Source: Letharia columbiana
Taxonomy: Eukaryota > Ascomycota > Lecanoromycetes > Lecanorales > Parmeliaceae
Direction of reading: 5' to 3'
Length of the DNA: 64,000 bases
Assembly (NCBI RefSeq): GCF_014066305.1
Contig: NW_023501045.1
Location: 307,501-371,500, forward strand
Shown here: in pieces, positions 24,020-35,171 of the stretch
How the letters are laid out: every line of letters starts with the position of its first letter
How positions within the stretch are numbered: the first letter of the stretch is position 1
Position numbers and translations under genes: made by a program
Notes under the pieces: model-generated
The model's database searches: none
Seen by the model: only the letters and a program-made list of their open reading frames with translations
Told to the model about the DNA's origin: nothing

Positions 24020-24400
24020 ACACTTGACAGCTGGACAGACCCCACGCGAAGCAGGTTCATTTCTAAGACTCAGCCTTGAGACCTCCACTTTCCAAATATT
24101 CATTGAACATTCATCTTCTAACTGCCGCCGGAAGCGCCGAGTGACCTCTGGCCGGAACTTTGAAACTTTGGAGCCTGACAAGTTTGGGACTAACAGCAAG
24201 CTCAGTCAGTACTAGCGCGCCTTTGGTGTTCTGACGGCTGAGCATTGTATCATCTGGGTGAAAATCGCAGTCTTTTTCGCGCAAGCAGCAATGCTCACCG
24301 GACAACTGTCCAATGCCCGAAGGTCTGAAGTGATTCATACTTCAAGCAGCAACAGAGAAAGGTATGGATCATCGCGACATTTTTGGAACAACGTTCCCAG
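24020..24400 (+). pseudogene. Relic of an amidoligase gene
   Basis: Bases 24,215-24,330 align by eye with exon 3 of amidoligase A (28,737 onward): GGTGTTCTGACGGCTGAGCA against GGTACTCTGACGCCTGAACA, then matching ATCTGGGTG and GCGCAAGCAGCA blocks. A CTAAC and AG-rich junction occurs upstream at the place of intron 2. Bases 24,040-24,110 resemble the duplicated leader element upstream of amidoligase A. Frames are broken and no exon 1 or 2 coding remains. Confidence 0.55.
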
Positions 24401-24426
24401 CCTATTCTGGACCTGGAAGTGGGCCG

Positions 24427-24458
24427 CCGATACCGATACCGATACCGATACCGATACC
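24427..24458 (+). repeat. (CCGATA) hexanucleotide microsatellite
   Basis: Five uninterrupted CCGATA units plus CC. It lies outside recognised genes, between the amidoligase relic and the AIG2-like gene. Confidence 0.9.
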
Positions 24459-24686
24459 TCCTAGGTCTGGAGGTAGGCGTGAGGGTGAGCCGGAGCCCCA
24501 CGGGGCGACATGACACGCAATGTCCTCACCGATGGGATGAAGGAAATCGGTAATTGACACCCCTCGAGTTGTCATCCACGCACTCATCTCCTTTCAACTT
24601 TAGAGCTAACTAGCTTTCCGTGTCCCCATCACTCCAACCCTTGCTCTATCAAGCCCTCCCGGCGTATTATCTATCAGCACGTCCGT

Positions 24687-25196
24687 TCAGGTAGGGACTT
24701 CCGCTTGCCATGCTCCAGTAATGTCTCCGTGGACCGCGTGTCCTCCATATTCCAAACTCTGCCAAGCTTTCAAATCGAATGACCCCTCCCTCAGCTCTCC
24801 CTCCTCACCGTCCCACATAAACGTCTCCCCCCTCGCCTCACTCCCATCTTCAAAACGTAGCGTACATGCCTGCACCCGGTAATTGCTCGTCTCATAATGT
24901 TGCAACCGCTCCACCTGCTTCTCGTCCTGCATTTCCAAGACCATGCCGTGCGTGACCGCATCCGGCGCATACACCAGCGCAGGATATGGCCCCCACAGCT
25001 TACAGCGGTAGCCTATGGTATGCGCCGATCGCAAGCTTGGGAGATGTTTGATGTCCGATCGTAGAATCTCGGAAAGTCGTTGTGGGTCCATCAGGCTGCC
25101 GTAGAAAAAGTATGGGCGTGGGAATGTGTCCGTGGAGTACTGGCGGTGGATTGGTTGCCCGTAGACTTCTTCGCCGGAGAGAAGATTCGGGGCCAT
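24687..25196 (-). CDS. AIG2-like / gamma-glutamylcyclotransferase-fold protein (169 aa)
   Basis: Single exon. The motif FFYGSLMDPQRLSEIL near residue 30 is the hallmark YGSL loop of the GGCT/AIG2 fold. The LWGPYPALVYAPDA strand and VERLQHYETSNYRVQ (with the usual acidic-Tyr segment) complete the domain. Members cyclise gamma-glutamyl or similar amine-linked peptides, or are uncharacterised AIG2-like proteins. The acidic catalytic residue cannot be placed with certainty. The first ATG is taken as start; the frame remains open upstream, so a longer N-terminus is possible. No membrane segment. Confidence 0.85.
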   Translation of the reverse strand: MAPNLLSGEEVYGQPIHRQYSTDTFPRPYFFYGSLMDPQRLSEILRSDIKHLPSLRSAHTIGYRCKLWGPYPALVYAPDAVTHGMVLEMQDEKQVERLQHYETSNYRVQACTLRFEDGSEARGETFMWDGEEGELREGSFDLKAWQSLEYGGHAVHGDITGAWQAEVPT

Positions 25197-27179
25197 GAGT
25201 GGAGGTTTTGGGGTGTGTTGTATCGAGTCTTTGATCCTTGGTGGTGGGGTGGGGAACTGTGTTGAGTCGTTGACGTCTTGGGTGGGACAAGCGCCGATGA
25301 AATATCCCTGAGTTTCGATTTAAGCTATGAGCACTTTTGAGGTAGGAATGACCTTGAAAGATTGAACACAATGGAGGACTAAAACGGTGCGTTTTGCAAA
25401 GATTCTCGTGTGGGAGAATGCAGCCGCGGATCAAGCCACAGACCTCTGGTCGAAACTTGTGGTAGTTCTCGGATATAGCACATGAGAGGGGACTTGATTG
25501 ATTTCATGTGTATACTGGGTAGGCTGCAGCTTCCACTACCCCTCTTTCACGACTTCATTCTGCCTCTCAGAGTTCTTTTGCATGAGTAGCACTGTGCACT
25601 TGGTCCCAGAAAACTCTGTAGATCAATTTGAATGCACACAATTAATTGTGTTTTACCTAAGAGCAGCAGGCTGCGCAACACAAGCCTGCCCTATAGGATA
25701 AGAAATTTACAATTTATGGCAGATATGCAAAGGCCTTGGTAACTCCGCCCACCATTGCTAGTGCCATACCCGCGGCAGCGTCTCGTTGCTAAGCGCCCAT
25801 CCCATCTAGCTTCCCATTTTATGTCATCGCCTCCTCGTGCAGTTGACCACACAACATAACAAACAAACTGTTAGTGTGGAGACAATAAACTTCGTATGAG
25901 AAGAAAGCATAGGTGATGAGTCATGCATAGAGCGAAGCCCGAAATCTCCAAGTATAGTACTGAGGCAAATTTGCCATTCGCCACGTGGGACTTGAAGATT
26001 ACCTTCAGAAAAAGGGCGTAGCTATGACGCTGTCAGGGTGTTGATAATTGAAGGGTTGCTGAGTGCGGGTGTTGACAGTGAGTATTTTAACACACGAGTT
26101 GACGCTAGTTTCTATTTGGCTTCCACACCCGGGATTTCGCTTTTGCACAGAATCCGACAAACTTGAAACCAGCAAGATCCTCTCACTTCCTTCTGGAAAA
26201 CATCCGCATTGGGAAGTATGGGTATTTGGACTGCATAGGTAGCGCTTGCCATACCAACAGTTTCGCCTTTTGTGGTTGGTCAATTTATCCAACCGCATTT
26301 GACCTTGCATCTTACCAATGGCTTTGTCGCATCGATGGACAAGTCTCCCCGGAGTGCAAGGACAGAGATAGTGCTGATCGAGCTTTGATGCTCGGCACGC
26401 TATCCTGTCAACGTAGTAGGTATCTATATACATACAGGGGGTTCCCCTTCTCTTGCAGCTAATTCTCCTTCTGGGTCCAGGCTACCGCTCCTTCGCCATC
26501 TTCTTGTCAACTTGTTAAGGTCGTCGTGTGATGCAGTTGAATTTCATAGCACGCCATTCCATACTTCATAACCGTTTTTGCCCCTTCACTGTCTCACTCT
26601 TTGTCCCCTGCACGGGCTACACTAGTCACACTTTCCACATCTTCACTATCTCTTCACTCTCGCTGCCTGCGGCTCAATTAGAGTAATGGAAGATTTCACA
26701 CGTTTTGCGCCAAGATCAGCACCGTAAGGCATCCCAACGGCTCCGTTGAGCAGTGACCTGTTTTGAAACAACGCGTTTCAAAGTGCCTCACACCCTTTCC
26801 ACCCTTGAAATTGACGGAGTCTCGCCGCTGCGATCTAGCATTGCTCCTGTAAAGAGGCGGGAGGGCCAGAATAGTCGTCATGTGGACCACACACACGACC
26901 ACTCAGGGTGCTGGCCAACGCCTTGGGTCGAGTCGCCCTACGCTGAATAGATGCTTACGGTACGCATGCCTTTGACCGAATACTCAGGATGTAGATCAAA
27001 CGCAATTACTCCTTGAGACCTCGACACACCAAGGGTCTCTGCTTTCGAGATCGGAGGACCGGTAGGATCGGCGTGATAGAAAGGCAGTAGCATGCGCACG
27101 CAAATGATGTCTGCCCAGCAGACAGCACGACATGATAGTCAATGCAATTACAGTAAGGTTTTTGGGTTAAACGTGCACC
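25197..27179. other. Intergenic, about 2 kb, no gene recognised
   Basis: Open frames on both strands (such as 26,005-26,433 minus) lack family signal and have unbalanced composition. Nothing is supported beyond promoter sequence for the flanking genes. Confidence 0.4.
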
Positions 27180-27520
27180 CCGCGAGGCAGGATTGCATGT
27201 GAGGCTCAGCCTCTTGACCTCTACATTTCAAAATCGTTTCGTTTCACGCATGTACCGTCACCTCTTCATTTGTATCCACCAATACTCTTCCGTCACACAA
27301 AGAAGTGACGGATGAATGCATAGCTGCCGCTTCCTTGAGTATGGTCCAGGGCAGACAGGCTTGCTTGTAAGGCTCAGCCTCGCTACCTCTACATCTCAAA
27401 CATGAATTCTTTCCACTGCTTTGACCTACGTGCTACCTTTTCTTTGGTTTCATCCACCGATACTCGCCCGTCCGACAAAGAATTGACAAATGAATGCACC
27501 GCTTTTGCCGCCGCCTTGAG
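27180..27520 (+). repeat. Direct tandem duplication, unit about 170 bp
   Basis: Two diverged copies lie head to tail. Copy 1 begins at the GCAGGATTGCATGTGAGGCTC block near 27,188 and copy 2 at GCTTGCTTGTAAGGCTC near 27,359. Both continue AGCCTC...ACCTCTACAT, then ATCCACC(A/G)ATACTC and a shared GAATGCA...TTGAG end. A third, weaker match occurs at 24,040-24,110 by the amidoligase relic. The unit therefore seems to be part of the amidoligase gene's upstream sequence. Confidence 0.6.
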
Positions 27521-27851
27521 CAATGAAGTGAAAAGGACGGATCTGAGACACCTTCAGGGAGGCTACGCCAATTTGACATGGCGGCTGTTGTGCTGTACAA
27601 CATGGAGTGAGTAGCTGACACCAATGATCTTTTCTCTTGTTCAAGCAGGGGATTGTCTGATGCTCCTACTGCCTGACTCTTTTCTCATGTAAAGAGTTGA
27701 AGCCTTCCTCTCATAACTACCAGAGCAGAATCTCGTTCAACCACTTCACGCATACATCTTTAGTTTCTTCCACTTGTGGATCCCATTCTCCCAGCCCCAC
27801 CTGATTGCAATTATCCTTAAGCTCGTCACGCCTTGATCTTCCAACATCGCC
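27521..27851. promoter_or_regulatory. Upstream region of amidoligase A
   Basis: Immediate 5' sequence of the amidoligase A gene, pyrimidine-rich close to the ATG. A 70-codon frame at 27,402-27,614 overlaps the tandem duplication and is not considered a gene. Confidence 0.35.
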
Positions 27852-29047
27852 ATGCCAGGCATCTCTTGCCGGATCGGTGTCGAGATCGAGGTGTACGCGA
27901 GGGAGAAAGAGTCTGGTCGTCCTGAGCCTCAACCTCTAGGGCCAGAGCGAATCAAAGCCTTTGCCGATAATCTTGTTCGGTTCTACAATGAAAAGAGTGG
28001 TAAGGCTCTGCTACGCGCGGACTTCGAGCATGAATCCCACCCTGGACACCACGACAGCCATACCAGCAGCGGCCACTGGACCGTTACCACGGACGACGCC
28101 ATCGGTTCCCCTGATCTATTAGCTGACGATGATTCGGTTTGGGGATGTACGTAATCATCACCTCTTCGTGGCTTTTCCGCTATTATGACCCTAACAACTG
28201 TACAGATCCTCTTGAATTTGTCTCTCCGATATTCAAATTTTACCCTGACAGCGCATGGAGAGAAGGTGTGGAGGATCACTGGAACACGATACTGCTGTAC
28301 GGAGAATTCCATATTGACGAAGATTGCGCCACACACGTTCACGTTTCCCCCGAAGCAGGCAAGGTCTGGAGCTCCGAGCAACTTAAGAGAGTCGCTCAGG
28401 CAGTGATTTATTTCGACAAGGCTTTCAAGGCCATCTGGGCGCCCAGCCGTCGCGAGCATGACCTCACAAGTAGCAACAAAGCCAACAACTATAAGCTCAA
28501 GGACCTTGGATTTGCAGAGTGCTGCAAGCTCATTCAAGAATGTGTCGACACCGATCATCTCGTTTCTTTGATGCAACCGCTCGAGAGGCCCGGTTCGGGC
28601 AACACTCCGCTTCGGAGTTATGCGTGGAACTTCATGAACACAATGAAAGCCACAAAAGAGGAGCAACAGAAAATCGGAACCATAGGTGCGTCACGTGGCT
28701 CGTAGCCAAAACGAATGCGATGCTAACACTTTCCAGAGTTCCGCTGCGCCCCTGGTACTCTGACGCCTGAACATTGTCTCATCTGGGTGGAATTCGGAGC
28801 CTCTTTTGTGCAAGCGGCAGCGCAGTACGGTACGCAAGACAGGCTCGAGAAGGAATACGTTCCCACCGCCGAAAGTTTGAAGAAATTCATACTCAAGGCA
28901 AGAGAAGAAGAAGAGGGGAAGGAGACCGACCGCTTGGACACCCTGTTCTATGGCCTTCCGGAATCCAGAGCGGAGGGGAAGGGTCTGGACAAGGACATCA
29001 AGATGAGACAAGTCTTTGATGCTAGGATAAAGGAACTCGGCGCCTGA
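27852..29047 (+). CDS. Amidoligase-family protein A (three exons, 361 aa)
   Basis: Exons 27852-28146, 28206-28685 and 28737-29047 join in frame across introns with CTAAC branch sites. Family marks seen are the first-strand acidic motif GVEIEV (9-14), W-V-T-x-DD (HWTVTTDDAIG), YPLEFVSPIF (99-108), the metal/substrate HVHV motif in CATHVHVSP (139-147), YAWNFMNT and the terminal EFRCAPGTL (259 onward). These match Amidoligase_2-type enzymes of the glutamine synthetase/glutamate-cysteine ligase fold, predicted to form peptide-like amide bonds using ATP. The C-terminus is a highly charged helix. Substrate unknown; there is no adjacent biosynthetic gene that would indicate one. It shares the layout of amidoligase B, including both intron positions. 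Confidence 0.85.
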
Positions 29048-29337
29048 AGCCAGAGAGCTCAGATGGGTAGACTCGCACTGGATGCCAACGGCTCAAGGAT
29101 GTGTCGCACTCTGATTGGCGTTTCGGTTGAACCCCATGTAGCTTGCCTTTTCGTTCTTGCCCTTTGATGGAGACTTTGACGCTGGGTCGGGCGGGCCCGT
29201 AACCCAGATAGCGCAGTCGCAATGCCACGTACTAGTACTCGTTCTCCTGAGCCAGAAACCTGGTTTGCACCGTTCTACTGACCATCTATATGATCGCATG
29301 GTTCAATCACGAGGAGCCATCAGTGACAGTGCGCGAC

Positions 29338-30403
29338 TTACGCGCCCTTCCCCATCCCTCGCAAGCCGAGCAACCCAACTGCCCAGAACCAACCCGCAAC
29401 GCCAACCTCCCCCCTCCCCCTCCCCAAGCACCACCCCAACCGTCCAACCAACCCCTCCCTCCACGTCAGATGCGGCGAATACCCCGCCGGACACCTAAAC
29501 ACCGTCACCCTAACCCCAGCTGTCCAGACTCTGCACCGCAAGCATCCTATCCCGGTAAGCCGGCGCCAAAACCCTATCGTCTTCCGTCACGAGATAGGCG
29601 CACGGAAGCATTGGTCAGCACGGACGTCAGGACGGGCGATGGCGTCGAGGTCGCCCCGTGGCGGTTTGCGGTGGCGGCGTCGAGGTCGCTGGAGGAGAAG
29701 TAACTGTTGGAAATGGTATGAAGGATTGATTGATTAGGTAGCTATGAGAGTGCTGAGTGGGCTACTTATACCTCCTATTTGCCACCATGTGGGGTAGCTT
29801 CAACACAGGTGCTGCAGCAAATCTCAACAGTAATTAGCACCGTCTTGGGTGGAGGCGAGGCGTGATTCTGGAATTTTGGTTATGTGACGAGTCATTTAGT
29901 CGTTGGTTTTGAAGGCGACGCGATCCAGATCTATCTTACTATACACAAGGTTGAGGGATCAGGGGCCGAGATGGCCCCCGTCGGGACAAGGGAGACGAAG
30001 GTGGAAACGGCGGTTAGGGCGGGATGACGGGCGCGCTGCCGTCTTTGGGCTGTCAGAGAAGCTGTGTACGGACTCGGCCATTGGGATCAAGGACCCGCAC
30101 TCGGAGGAGATAGGAATGTCCGACCAGAAGGACACGCTTGCCGGATCGGAGGATGAGCTGGCTCAGAAGCTCGTTGAGGACTGCTGCGTCGTCGGCGGGC
30201 TGCGGATATGGTGGATCGTTGTTGTAATGCGGGTTGGTAACGTCGCCGACATTTATTCTGCGGAAGTCGGACGAGGGCAGCGGTGGGCGGTAGGGTTCGA
30301 TGTTCTGCGCTTTTGGAGCGGTGAGGAAGGGTTGGTAGGGTTCAGGGGTGCGGTAGGAGTCATGGCAGATGACCACGATGAATGGGGTCTCCGGCGAAGA
30401 CAT
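29338..30403 (-). pseudogene. Alpha/beta-hydrolase pseudogene
   Basis: Starts at ATG 30403 with MSSPETPFIVVICHDSYRTP and runs to the nucleophile-elbow region RVLLVGHS. The middle of the protein is missing and the frame changes; pieces SLIPMAESVHSFSDSP, SSSDLDAATANRHGATSTPS, CAYLVTEDDRVLAPAYRDRM and VTVFRCPAGYSPHLTWREGL follow in different frames. Together they correspond in order to a fungal alpha/beta hydrolase, including the final His region (GYSPHL). At least three frame changes and one internal deletion make it non-functional. A CTGGGGTTAGGGTGACG junction near 29,527 shows one of the shifts. Confidence 0.75.
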
Positions 30404-31065
30404 CTTCGGATGATGGCTGTCTGTACAGGTTATTGGGCAGATCAACGACGATGGAGTATCAACGTAGATCTGCTTTAGTCTCCTTTACTTCTGGTAAGTT
30501 ACTAGCGTCAGACTCGAGCGCCACAGTCTTCGCTGATGTTTTGGGAGATTTGAGGAGGAGAAGCGGTGATTTCTCCCTTCGTCGGCTACACAAAAGGACA
30601 TCCAATCACGTCGAGCTTAGTAAAACAATGTTTTTTGAATGACGACTGGCGAATCAAGTCGAACGATGAAGCGGAGCTGCTATGGACAATTTCGCTGTTT
30701 CTGGCGCTAAGCGGAGACCCATACCAGTACTTCTCGGACAACATGAAAACTGAAAATCTAGCTTAGTGCTGTGAAACGGAATAAAGGCTCTTGCATTTGC
30801 CAGAAAGTGATACGAATTGATAGATGATCCATAGAATGCAATTTGAAACACAGTGAGATGCTGTACTTGGGTATGACAATACAACGTCAAAGATGCTATG
30901 TAGCCCAACTCCTGTACCTTCGAATGCATCTGGCCCTTAGCAAACTCAGCGAACGCCAGCCCATGCGATGCTCACCGAGCCTGCAAGAAAACGAATAATT
31001 AACGAATAATGCGAAGACCCTAAGAAAACGTGAAGACGCAAGGCAACTATCTCCTGAGATTCCGG
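30404..31065. other. Intergenic between two minus-strand genes
   Basis: Sequence upstream of the hydrolase relic and downstream of the PQ-loop gene. No gene recognised. Confidence 0.4.
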
Positions 31066-32364
31066 TTAAGCAGCGCCGTAGCTACTACCGCGACTCTCCC
31101 TTTGGCCAAGCAGCCGTCTTCCTTCGCCCTCATCCACATCTTCGCTAGCAGGAGGACTTGGACTAGGCACCCATCCTCTCATCCAACCACTTACCCTTCG
31201 CCATCGACTTCTGCCTTCGCGGTCTTGAGTCAGGACAGACTTCTCCAGACCGCCCTCGCCGAATATCAAGAATTGTATACCTATGGTCGCATCGAGTGCC
31301 AAAACGCCAGCGGCGCCAAGCCAGAAGGGTGCAGCCAGAGCTACCCATGTAGCCCTGTCACTACCTTCCGGACCGACCCAGCCGTGCAGGCCGTATGGCC
31401 GATACGACTCCCAAGCAAGAGGATTGGTGAGCAGAGAGGCGCTGTAGAAAAGATTCCCGAAAAAGGCAGCGATGAACAGGGTTGGCGAGAGGCCAGCGGT
31501 GGAGCGGCGAAGTGCGTTTTTGTAGATTTGGGGAAGGCGGGAGCCGAGGTAGAGGACGGTGGAGCACCATGAGAATATACGGCCTGCCAATTCTGGCGAG
31601 GAAACTGTAGATGATTCGTCCTTGATTTGTGCATGCAGCGGAGAAGCATTTGTCAAAACGACGCAGAGCATCGAAATCAGTAGCAGTGCTCTCGGTGAAG
31701 GACCAAAAGAAGGAGTGCCCTGACGCTTGATGGTTCGGTTGAAAGAGCCCATTGTATCCTTTTCTTTGGAGAAAGAAGAGCTGATGTCTCGCGGCGGACC
31801 TTGAATACCTTGGGGCTTAGCGGGTGTATCTAAGGCTTTTGTGTCAGGTTTTCTGTCTTCCGTGTGTGCGCTTTCCGTCGAACTTTCAACAGACGGCGAA
31901 ACACCGACTAGAACCTCTCCCGAGCCACCGTCCGGTCCGTGGGTCTCCGAACCATATCCCAAAAGTCTCCCTTTCCTCGACGACTTCAGATGGGTATACC
32001 AAAAGTATTGAGAGACCAGCCCAATATCCACGAAGACGTAGTAGCCTGCCACAACCACCTGCCAACCGGCTTGCCTTGTCAAAATGGCACCCAGCAAGTT
32101 CGCCAAGTCCCCCAGTAGCCATTCACCCAAAAAATATATAGACAGTCCCGAGGCAGATTGTAGTTGATAGTTCTTGTAGATCTGGGGCATCTGGGCGAAG
32201 AGCCATGATATGATGCTGAAGATGCCGAGGGCCGTGGATAGAAAGGCGGGGGATGTGGGTACGCAAGAGTGGAAAGCGGAGGAGAAGTTGACGAGGTATT
32301 GGCTGTTAGGCGTGCAGTGCTCTGGTAGGTTGGCCCAGGTTCCCAGAAGGGATGACAGAGACAT
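31066..32364 (-). CDS. PQ-loop repeat membrane protein, vacuolar cationic amino-acid transporter type (432 aa)
   Basis: Single exon. Two PQ-loop repeats are visible: FAQMPQIYKNYQ (about 58-69) and GSRLPQIYKNAL (about 272-283). Each lies in a hydrophobic helix and is followed by a further helix pair (GLSIYFLGEWLLGDL and GLSPTLFIAAFFGNL). About seven membrane segments surround a long hydrophilic Ser/Asp-rich loop (about 145-225). Family members such as yeast Ypq1-3/Rtc2 and animal PQLC2 export lysine, arginine or cystine from vacuoles or lysosomes. The C-terminal tail is hydrophilic and acidic with an RRLLGQR segment that may be a sorting signal. Substrate specificity cannot be read from sequence. 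Confidence 0.9.
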   Translation of the reverse strand: MSLSSLLGTWANLPEHCTPNSQYLVNFSSAFHSCVPTSPAFLSTALGIFSIISWLFAQMPQIYKNYQLQSASGLSIYFLGEWLLGDLANLLGAILTRQAGWQVVVAGYYVFVDIGLVSQYFWYTHLKSSRKGRLLGYGSETHGPDGGSGEVLVGVSPSVESSTESAHTEDRKPDTKALDTPAKPQGIQGPPRDISSSFSKEKDTMGSFNRTIKRQGTPSFGPSPRALLLISMLCVVLTNASPLHAQIKDESSTVSSPELAGRIFSWCSTVLYLGSRLPQIYKNALRRSTAGLSPTLFIAAFFGNLFYSASLLTNPLAWESYRPYGLHGWVGPEGSDRATWVALAAPFWLGAAGVLALDATIGIQFLIFGEGGLEKSVLTQDREGRSRWRRVSGWMRGWVPSPSPPASEDVDEGEGRRLLGQRESRGSSYGAA

Positions 32365-33436
32365 TGCAGCGTTCGGTGTGTTCAGGGCGGGAGCAACAGA
32401 CGAATGCGGTCCATGTGTCTGCTATTGCATCAGAGGGTATGAGGCGGTCGAGAGATGTCTGCCGGAATTGATGATGCGGTCTGACAGACGAGCTGCGGCT
32501 GAGCTGACCACAGTCTATGACTCCTTTGGAGAAAACAGTTGTTGCAGAGGATGATGAAGCTGTCAGGGTGAGTCATACCGCAGCTTATAAGTAATAGTAG
32601 CGCCTCAACAGGCTACTATGAAAAATGATCACGGACAGGAATGCTGTCAACCAGAACCCTGTACTGACTCGAATGCTGCAACAAGCAGGACAAAGAAAGG
32701 AGTGCGAGCCTTTGATGATCAGAGCCCAACGCCGTCAGTCAATGCATGAAGATAAAAGACAGAAGACAGAAGAAAGATAGAGCAAGAGAAGGCACGAGCG
32801 CTTCAGGTCATACTGAATGATCAGCCTTCAGAAGAGAAAGGGAAGCCTGGACAGGGGAAGAGGGTGTCCCGGATTTGCGTAGAGATGTCTTGATAGGGGA
32901 TGATGGATTAACGTAAGGTTGCACGATCTGGAGTCTGATAGGCACTCTATGAACTGACTGCATGACCTTTTGCGCCATGGTCGCCGTGTCTTCCGCTTCT
33001 GCTTCAGTAGTATTGAGTGGTCATGAGTTGATGGGGGGCGAACACTATGAGACTTTGATAAGAATAAGTCCGAGATAAGGCTATTTCCACATCCCCAAAC
33101 TGCCTGATCCCGACTAGATCCGGTGGCTTTACCTCAATAGCGACACATTTACATTCTTCTTCCATTCTAGAGCTCACAGGTCATGCATGGTCTTACTTCT
33201 CTCAGGTTGCTATCAAGCAGAGTGAGCGGAGAGAGTGCTAACAGTCCTTGCAAAAACTTCATGTGTGCGGGCTATCCCATAAATGCTTTTGCTACGAATC
33301 TAAATTCTCATCATACTCGGTCCTGAATGTCCTCTGTTGCTGTTTGCTTGTAGCCAGAATCCTCCCCATTGTACGGTGGTCTGCGTCATCGTGTGAGCGT
33401 TGATCCAGCCCAGGTTTCAGTAGACACGTCTCTTAC
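32365..33436. other. Intergenic, about 1.1 kb
   Basis: Promoter side of the PQ-loop gene and 3' side of the next minus-strand gene. Purine-rich patches around 32,755-32,790. No coding region supported. Confidence 0.45.
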
Positions 33437-34335
33437 CTACCTGGCCATGTTCTTCGCCCCAACGATGCCCGCAGCTCCCACTGCGTACAACGCCAGCAAA
33501 TTCCTCCAGCTTCCGCTTTGACCAGCGGCCAACGCCACTAAATCGTATACCATACATCCTCCAAAAATCCAATCGCTGGCAGCGCTGGCAATGCCGAATC
33601 CAAGCCCAGTCAAAACCTTGACGGTCATGGTTGCAGGAGCGTCCTTGAAGTAAGCAACGCTGCCGTTGTGAAGGAGGTCAAGCACCCCGATACCCGCGAA
33701 CGTCTTTGACACGATATTCGTAAGAATCGAGCTCGTGGACTTGGTGTTCATGGGAGGGAGTTTGGCGAAAACATAGTACAGCTGAGTCAGGCTGTTGACG
33801 ACGACGAAGATATTGGAAATTTTAAGCTGCTCCGTATTCCAGAATATCATCCAGGCTGAAGAGATAAGGAGATATCAGCCAGTGGTCAGGAGTTGGGAGG
33901 ATTGAAGAACGTACTGCCGATGCAGATATTGCCGAGGGAGTAATAGGGCACAAAGTCGACTGCGAACTTTCGTCAGCGTCGTGTCCAGGTTTGAAATGGA
34001 TTCTTACCGGGATCTTACCGATCTGATCCAATTCGCTGCGTTCGACTGGCTTCTTGGGGTCAAGCTTGTACAAGCGGTAGAGCCACGCGAGCTGGAACAG
34101 CTGCTGGGGGAAGAAGAAGCCACCAATAAAGTGGGGCATGGGGCTCCAGAAAGATAGGTTCGCGTTATGGACGTCCAGCATGTTGGGAGAGGAGAACAAG
34201 CCATACTGCTGGGCTGCAAAGTCGAAGAGGAAACATGTTGGCGCCTTTAAGCAAGTCAGTACAGCTCAAGCGAGTGGGCATAGCTTGATGACCTACCAGC
34301 CATTTGGCAGTGGAGTACGAGATGCCCATGCTCAT
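33437..34335 (-). CDS. Multi-pass membrane protein of unknown function (four exons, 242 aa)
   Basis: Exons 34297-34335, 34019-34244, 33915-33959 and 33437-33855 join in frame, including a 45-nt exon (VDFVPYYSLGNICIG). Four or more hydrophobic helices are visible: APTCFLFDFAAQQYGLFSS, PHFIGGFFFPQQLFQLAWLY, the ISNIFVVVNSLTQLYYVF segment, and two in the C-terminal third (VLTGLGFGIASAASDWIFGG and LLALYAVGAAGIVGA). I recall similar fungal proteins of unknown function but cannot name a family. Two ATGs six bases apart occur at the start; the first is used. At the exon 2/3 junction two GTAAG sites are present, and only the upstream one keeps the frame. Confidence 0.75.
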
Positions 34336-35171
34336 TTTTGATGAAGCGATAAAGTTGTGATGAAGCGATAAAGTTGTGATGAAAGTGGGACGCGGTCTTG
34401 CCTTTTAAGACTCACGAAGCCTCGTAAACACTGGCTGAAGCCGCATCATGTCGTCACCATGATTCCTGAAACTCGGAATATCTGTTGCGCCGATCGTATT
34501 CGTATATCTGTGACAATCCTGCGCCAAGATCTGGGTTAAAGCCCAGCCTGAAGGGTGACAGTGCGCTTGGATCCGCTTCGGAGTCCGCACAGTTTGGGGT
34601 CCGCCTCCAGATCGCCCAAGGAGTCCCTAAAGCTCTTAATTAATGCGCTCCCAGATCAAGTAGGTAATACTTCTAGGGTTCCCTGCTACAAGCCTGCCTT
34701 CGGAAAGTAGGGTTAGGGCTCCACTAGCGCTGCCCGGGACTTTCGGCCGCATAGATGAATTTTTGGCGAGTCTGGCATGTCAGATTTTGGTTCAGGAACG
34801 AAAAGAAGACTATAAGAGAACAATCAGCCTATGGGAGAATCATTGCTGTCCCACAGCAAATGACTGGGTTGGTAAGCAACTAGAGTACTCCTTGACAACG
34901 TCATGCACGATGGACTTACCTTATGTCCGCCGTTCCCCCCACCACCCCACTCAGGCTGCCGTTATTCAAGTAGGTAAGGTATACCCGTAGAGTACCGATC
35001 AATTATTTACTAAACACTCGAGGCAAGCACGCCCTATAATCAACACCAGCATATCCAACAGATCAGCGCTCTTGATTATAAAGCTCGGTTCTACGTCTCG
35101 GTGTCTATTACAAATCCTTTTCCAGCTATAAAATTCGTCGCCAGCACCCATTGAAACTAGAGCGACATTAT
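34336..35171. promoter_or_regulatory. Divergent intergenic region, membrane protein / alcohol dehydrogenase
   Basis: About 840 bases between divergent genes. It contains repeated GTAGGTAA-type blocks near 34,661 and 34,970 and a directly repeated GATGAAGCGATAAAGTTGTG pair at 34,340-34,380. No RNA or protein gene recognised. Confidence 0.4.

Noticed and set aside
24427..24458. Short regular repeat as a CRISPR-like array
   Set aside because: A simple hexanucleotide microsatellite without spacers, and the genome is eukaryotic.
26005..26433. 142-codon minus-strand frame with many Cys
   Set aside because: No signal peptide, no conserved spacing of Cys and overlapping frames on the other strand. 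Considered chance.
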